Shown here: positions 59,920 to 64,000 of the stretch, piece after piece
How positions within the stretch are numbered: position 1 is the first letter of the stretch
Layout of the letters: each line of letters opens with the position of its first letter
Assembly (NCBI RefSeq): GCF_033115175.1
Contig: NC_084831.1
Coordinates: 14,175,138 to 14,239,137, forward strand
DNA length: 64,000 nt
Direction: 5' to 3'
From: Lepus europaeus
Lineage: Eukaryota; Chordata; Mammalia; Lagomorpha; Leporidae
The notes under the pieces: model-generated
Told to the model about the DNA's origin: nothing
The model's input: the letters and a program-made list of their open reading frames with translations, nothing else
Database searches by the model: none
Position numbers and translations under genes: made by a program

Positions 59920-60289
59920 AGATTCATTTGAGTTATTTGAAAGAGTGACAGAGAAGGGAAGAGAGAGACAGAGAGAGAGAGAGAAAGATCTTTGGTTCAC
60001 TCCCCCATGACCATAATGGCTGGGGCTGGGCCAGACTGAACCCGGGAGCCTGGAACTCCATCCAGGCTTCCCACATGGGTGGGTGGCAGGGGTCTAAGTA
60101 CTTGGGCCACCCTCTGCTGCTTTCCCTGGTGCATTAGTAGGGAGCTGGATCGAAAGTGAACAATCGCTTCTCAGCCTTTTGGCTGAGATCAAGTGTGGAA
60201 GTGGAGCCGCCGGGACTCGAACTGTTGCTCTAGTGTGGGATGCTGGCATTGCAAACAGCAGCTCGCCCTGCTGGGCCACAACGCTGGCC
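59920..60289 (-). mobile_element. Lagomorph C-SINE, antisense, interrupted by a U2 snRNA fragment
   Basis: Antisense SINE from TTATTTGAAAGAGTGACAG to GGGCCACAACGCTGGCC. At GGATCGAAAGTG the SINE breaks off, the U2 fragment at 60163-60196 follows, and the SINE resumes with GGAAGTGGAGCCGCCGGG, repeating the GAAGTGGA-like site. Confidence 0.92.
60163..60196 (+). pseudogene. RNU2 (fragment): U2 snRNA 5'-end fragment (about nt 1-34) inside a SINE
   Basis: ATCGCTTCTC, then AGCCTTTTGG, CTGAGATCAA and GTGT match nucleotides 1-34 of vertebrate U2 snRNA with two differences (G11A, A23G, from recall of human U2). Only the 5' end is present, with no branch-site recognition region or Sm site, so it cannot act as U2. 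The insert is flanked by two copies of a GAAAGTGAA/GGAAGTGGA-like site. Confidence 0.85.
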
Positions 60290-62907
60290 ACAAGCTCTGC
60301 TCACGTTTGATGTGCAAGTAAACTGCTGATCTCTGCAGCCCCTGACCTCCCTGCCCGGCACCAGAAGGTGCAGAGGATCGAATTCTTGGTCTCAAACAGC
60401 CCCAAGGACTCTACAGGGCGCTCAGACAGAAGACGCCTTCAAAAGACCCATGGGGGTACCACAATGACACTCAGCCCCGGGATGCTGTGACCAGGAGCAC
60501 CAGGCAGAGGGTCCCAGGCTCAGGCTCTGCAGCAAAGAACCTTAGGTGACTTATGCATGTGCTGGAGCTGACGTCACTTCCGTGAGGTTCTCAAGTTGGT
60601 AAAACCTGCCGCCGGCTCTCTATGGTGGAAGAATCGGGTTTAATGTGTTAGGCAGCCCCTGCTTCTAGGTCAAGCAAAGGGGCATGGTCTGTCCTGCCTC
60701 CACGCTGCCTGCAGCTAGACAAGCACTGAGCCGAGTGGGGCCGCCCCGGTGCTGGTCCCCACCCCACCGCCAGCCACCGTGCTGTGTGACTTTGGGAAAG
60801 TCGCTTGCTTTCTCGGAGGCCCTGTTTGTTCGTCTTTTGTAGTTTGAAGGGGGTCACTTCCAACCTTGTCCTGCAAGCGAGCCATGAGTGAGCCTGTTCT
60901 GTGGGCAAATATGTTGGGGCCACAGCAGGAAGAGAAGCGTCTGTAGGTGAGGGTGTTAACGGGTTCACGTGCGGTCTCCCACAGGGGTGACGCAGGCCTG
61001 CATCTCCCTTAGGGTTCTCTGAGCACTGGCATTCCCAGATCGTTTATGGAGTGCCTACTGTGTGCCAGGGAAGGTGGGGGGGGATGCGGGTGTCCCCCCT
61101 GTCCTTTCAGGGGCTTGGCAGGATGCATGTGAAGAGTCTGTCTCGGGAACCGGTTTCCCACTCGGGGTGTTGCAGGTGGGTCTGTTGACTGAGTCACACG
61201 CCCAGCCCCTGGGTCCTGCCCTGTGTGCACCTGCCTTCGACCTGCGCCATCTGGGTCCCCTTCGTGCTAACAGCCGGCCCCTTGAGTTGTCCAGACAGCC
61301 AACCCTGGTACTGCAGGGACAGGAGCCCCCGTTGTGAGCCTCCCTGTCTGGGGGGGGTGCCCCGAGGGTCCACCTCCTGAGCCCCGTCAGCTGACAGCAC
61401 CAGCTCCAGATTCTGGGAGAACTGGGCTCCACCCTCAGCAGCCTCAGCTGCCAGCCCACACCTGTGTTCCCCCAGCCAGTCCTCTCCCCGTGGGCAAAAC
61501 CGATAGCACCCACTGCCCCCACTGACCCGAGACGACACTTTCTGTGCCTGACACCTGCTGTGACCACTTCCAAGGCCTGCTCCTGGTGGGTTTACACTTG
61601 CTCTCCAGACGTTTGAAGGAGCAAAGAGTCCTCCTCCTCCCGTCTAGCTGGCTCCCCTGTCAGTCAAGGTTTCTGGAAGTTTCCTCTAATCCTGCCCTGC
61701 CCCCTGTTGTCTTCTCCCCTTATTGGAGGACCAAGCCCCCTCCTCTCTTGGAGCCTTTATTCCACTTCTCTCTTCCTTGGCAGGGCCTCCCAATAAGGGG
61801 GCATGAAAATGGGGTCTTCCTCCATCTCTGTGCACCTGCCCCCACCAGTGATGGGCTGCCCTCTTTTCTGCTGTGACCCGGAACCCACACGACACCCCGG
61901 TACCTGCCGGTCAGGGGTCCCGAGGGTGCCTCTCACTAGCTGTACATTGTAACATCGCCGAGCACCCCCCAGGCCCAGAACCATTCTGCATCCTTAGTGC
62001 CCTGGGGAGGGAGGGAGAGGGTGCTACCCCAAGAATGCGGCACCCAGAAGATCTTGTTTCAGCTCCCACCAGCCCAGCAGGGGCTAGAGAAGTCAACAAC
62101 AACAACAAAATGCAGGTGCGTTCTCCAGCTGTGACACAGCGTGCTCCTCGCCACCAGTGCCGCCAGTGTCCAGATAACCAGGGCAGGGGCGCAGTGGCAC
62201 TTGCCATCTGACTTGGAAGTCAGATCTGCAAAGCTCTGGCCCTGGGTCCAGAGCTTGGCAGCAGCATCTGGCCAGGCCTACAGCCCCCTGGGACGGGCTC
62301 CCTGACCCTTGTGTCCACCCTTGTCCACAGCCCCTGCCCCTCAACAGCACTGCCTCTCCGGGGTCCCTGACAAAGTGGGATTTCTCCTGTTCATGCTGCA
62401 AACCTCCTTGGCTCGGGGCCAGCTGTCTTGAGCTCCCAGCTGCTTCCAAAGCAAAGCGCCTTGTCTCCATGCTGCTGACTCTGGCGACACTCGCGGTGGC
62501 TCTGGCTCAAGTGGCATGGCCGGTGCTTGTCCCCATCAGAGCCTCAAGTGCCTACAACATGCCACCCTGTCCCTTTGGCTGCCTCCTGTCACGTCCCTGG
62601 TGTGCCTGTGACATTCCCTCCTTCTTGGCATATGCATCGCCTTCTTGCTCAGCAGCCTTGATGCTGATATTGTAGAACCCCAGATGCCCGCTGTCTAACG
62701 TGCACCTGCTCTTAGTAAATCCTGTGCTGGGGCTGTGTGCGTGTGCGTGTGTGTGTGCGTGCACATGCGTGTTCTCAAGGGAATGGCTTCCTTGTACCTG
62801 GTAGCTACCGCGTCCTCTTCCAGACTTTGGGCTCATAGACAAGCTGATGGATCAATGTGGACAAGAGGACAAAATTATCCTTGTGTCTTCTCGTTGGTTT
62901 CAAAGTC

Positions 62908-62913
62908 AATAAA
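62908..62913 (+). promoter_or_regulatory. Candidate poly(A) signal AATAAA
   Basis: AATAAA is followed within about 50 nt by a GT-rich stretch (TTGTTTGGTGTCACTTGTG), the usual arrangement of signal plus downstream element. It is the only perfect hexamer I see on the + strand between the VWA5B1 stop and the window end. Whether VWA5B1 or another transcript uses it is unknown. Confidence 0.45.
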
Positions 62914-62935
62914 TACTTGGCTTTCACACTGACCC

Positions 62936-64000
62936 TTCGGAGATCTGCTTACCTTGTTTGGTGTCACTTGTGTCCTGGTTTGGGTCCCCCAGCAAGGGGA
63001 CCAACTGTCCCAGTTTGCCCAGATTGGAGGGAGGGTGCCCAGAAACGGGACCTTTAAGACTGAGACAGTCTGATCAAGCTCACCCCGTTTCCCCCAACAG
63101 CAGAGGCTGAGATGAAGATACGGTGCACGTGGTTAACCTGGGGTGATCCCAACCCAGAGCATGGGAGTGGGACAGGGACACAATGGGCACCGACAAAGGG
63201 AATGTCACCGAGCAGGTCACCCCCCACTACTGGCATCTCGGGGACCACAGCAGACACCCTCCTCAGAGCGTCCAGGGAAGGAGTGGGCACGTGCACACCA
63301 TTCCACGCCATCACTGGCCACTCCAGGACATCAGTTCCTCGGTGCTCCTGGCCAGCCATGGCTGCACCAGCTGAGCAGGCTCCCGCAGCCAGAGAAAGCT
63401 GCCAGGCAAACAAACGCAGGTGCTGGCACTGCCGGAACGTGATGCAGTGGGTGACACGCACTCCCATGCACCTGCCCTGCACCAACAGCGGAGCTCGATA
63501 TGCAGTGTCTTTGCAGATTCTATGTTCCTGGATGTCACCTGCTATTCTAAGACTTCGGTAATAATAAGTGATCAGGAAGCTGCATTATTGAAGGAGTCTA
63601 AATAACAAAGGGGAACGCAGATTCCTTTTGTGCATTGGATTTGGTCTGAAATTAGGAAGATGAACTGTGAAATTGATTTTTTTCTTTTAAGTTAGAGAGA
63701 GAGATGGGAGTGCTGGCGGTTGGGAGACAGGTCCAGGTGCTCGGAGACGAGCGGAGGGGCTGCAGCAAGGCGCCCACAGCACCTGCTGCAGTCTCTCGCC
63801 TGAGCCCCGCTCCACGTTTTGGGTTTTTCTCAGAAGCAAAGAAATGATCAAAACCTATTGGAAAATGGTCCGCAGCCACTATTGTAGAGCCCTCCCAGAC
63901 GGGCCCAAAATCAAACGTGAGGCTCAGTTGGAAAGCCCTGAGCAGCTTGTTTCCTGGGAACCAATCAACCCTTGGCTGATTTCTCCGCCTCTGTAGGTGG
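62936..64000. other. Downstream non-coding DNA, no gene seen
   Basis: After the candidate poly(A) site I find no exon, no clear repeat and no credible ORF. A T-rich, GA-rich stretch near 63678-63705 may be a worn SINE tail. Confidence 0.5.

Larger units (their letters stand above)
57698..62935 (+). other. Possible long VWA5B1 3' UTR and downstream DNA
   Basis: No AATAAA or ATTAAA was found between the stop codon and 62908, so if the gene ends here its 3' UTR would be about 5.2 kb. The stretch contains a sense MIR just after the stop, a C11-12 run near 59088, an antisense SINE with a U2 snRNA insert (59920-60289), and otherwise unique-looking sequence with no credible ORF. Use of a variant poly(A) signal nearer the stop is an open alternative. 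Confidence 0.4.

Overview
This is mammalian nuclear DNA, most likely from a rabbit or hare (leporid, probably Oryctolagus). The window is full of the lagomorph-specific tRNA-derived C-type SINE: sense copies open with a tRNA-like head carrying a Pol III B box (GGTTCTAGTCC) and end in CT-rich plus poly(A) tails. Older mammalian MIR copies and degraded L1 pieces lie between them. Genes are split by GT-AG introns, and there are no bacterial-type operons.

Only one protein-coding gene is supported: VWA5B1 (von Willebrand factor A domain-containing 5B1), on the + strand. I traced 21 coding exons from ATG 18336 to TAG 57695-57697. They splice in frame into 1211 codons plus stop, which agrees with the length I remember for the human protein (about 1220 residues). 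The product has an N-terminal VIT domain, a VWA domain with an intact MIDAS metal site (D367/S369/S371, T438, D465), a long low-complexity linker, and a conserved C-terminal region encoded mainly by the last exon. One intron (54982-55359) appears to use a GC donor.

Layout. 1-18309 is upstream non-coding DNA with antisense SINEs, MIR pieces, a 44-bp tandem duplication, a near-perfect 117-bp inverted repeat, and a candidate promoter (GATA palindrome plus TATA-like box) about 1.4 kb before the start codon. 18310-57697 is VWA5B1, with many intronic SINEs, two GC-rich or coding-like minisatellites and a large GT-rich higher-order repeat. 57698-64000 is downstream DNA, including a possible long 3' UTR that ends near an AATAAA at 62908. 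It also holds an antisense SINE interrupted by the first ~34 nt of U2 snRNA.

I saw no credible gene on the minus strand. The many long open frames outside the exons are GC-rich or simple-repeat artefacts. No previously undescribed multi-gene system is visible. The best leads are the U2-SINE chimera, the 117-bp inverted repeat, the palindromic promoter candidate, the GC-AG intron and the open GT-repeat intron.
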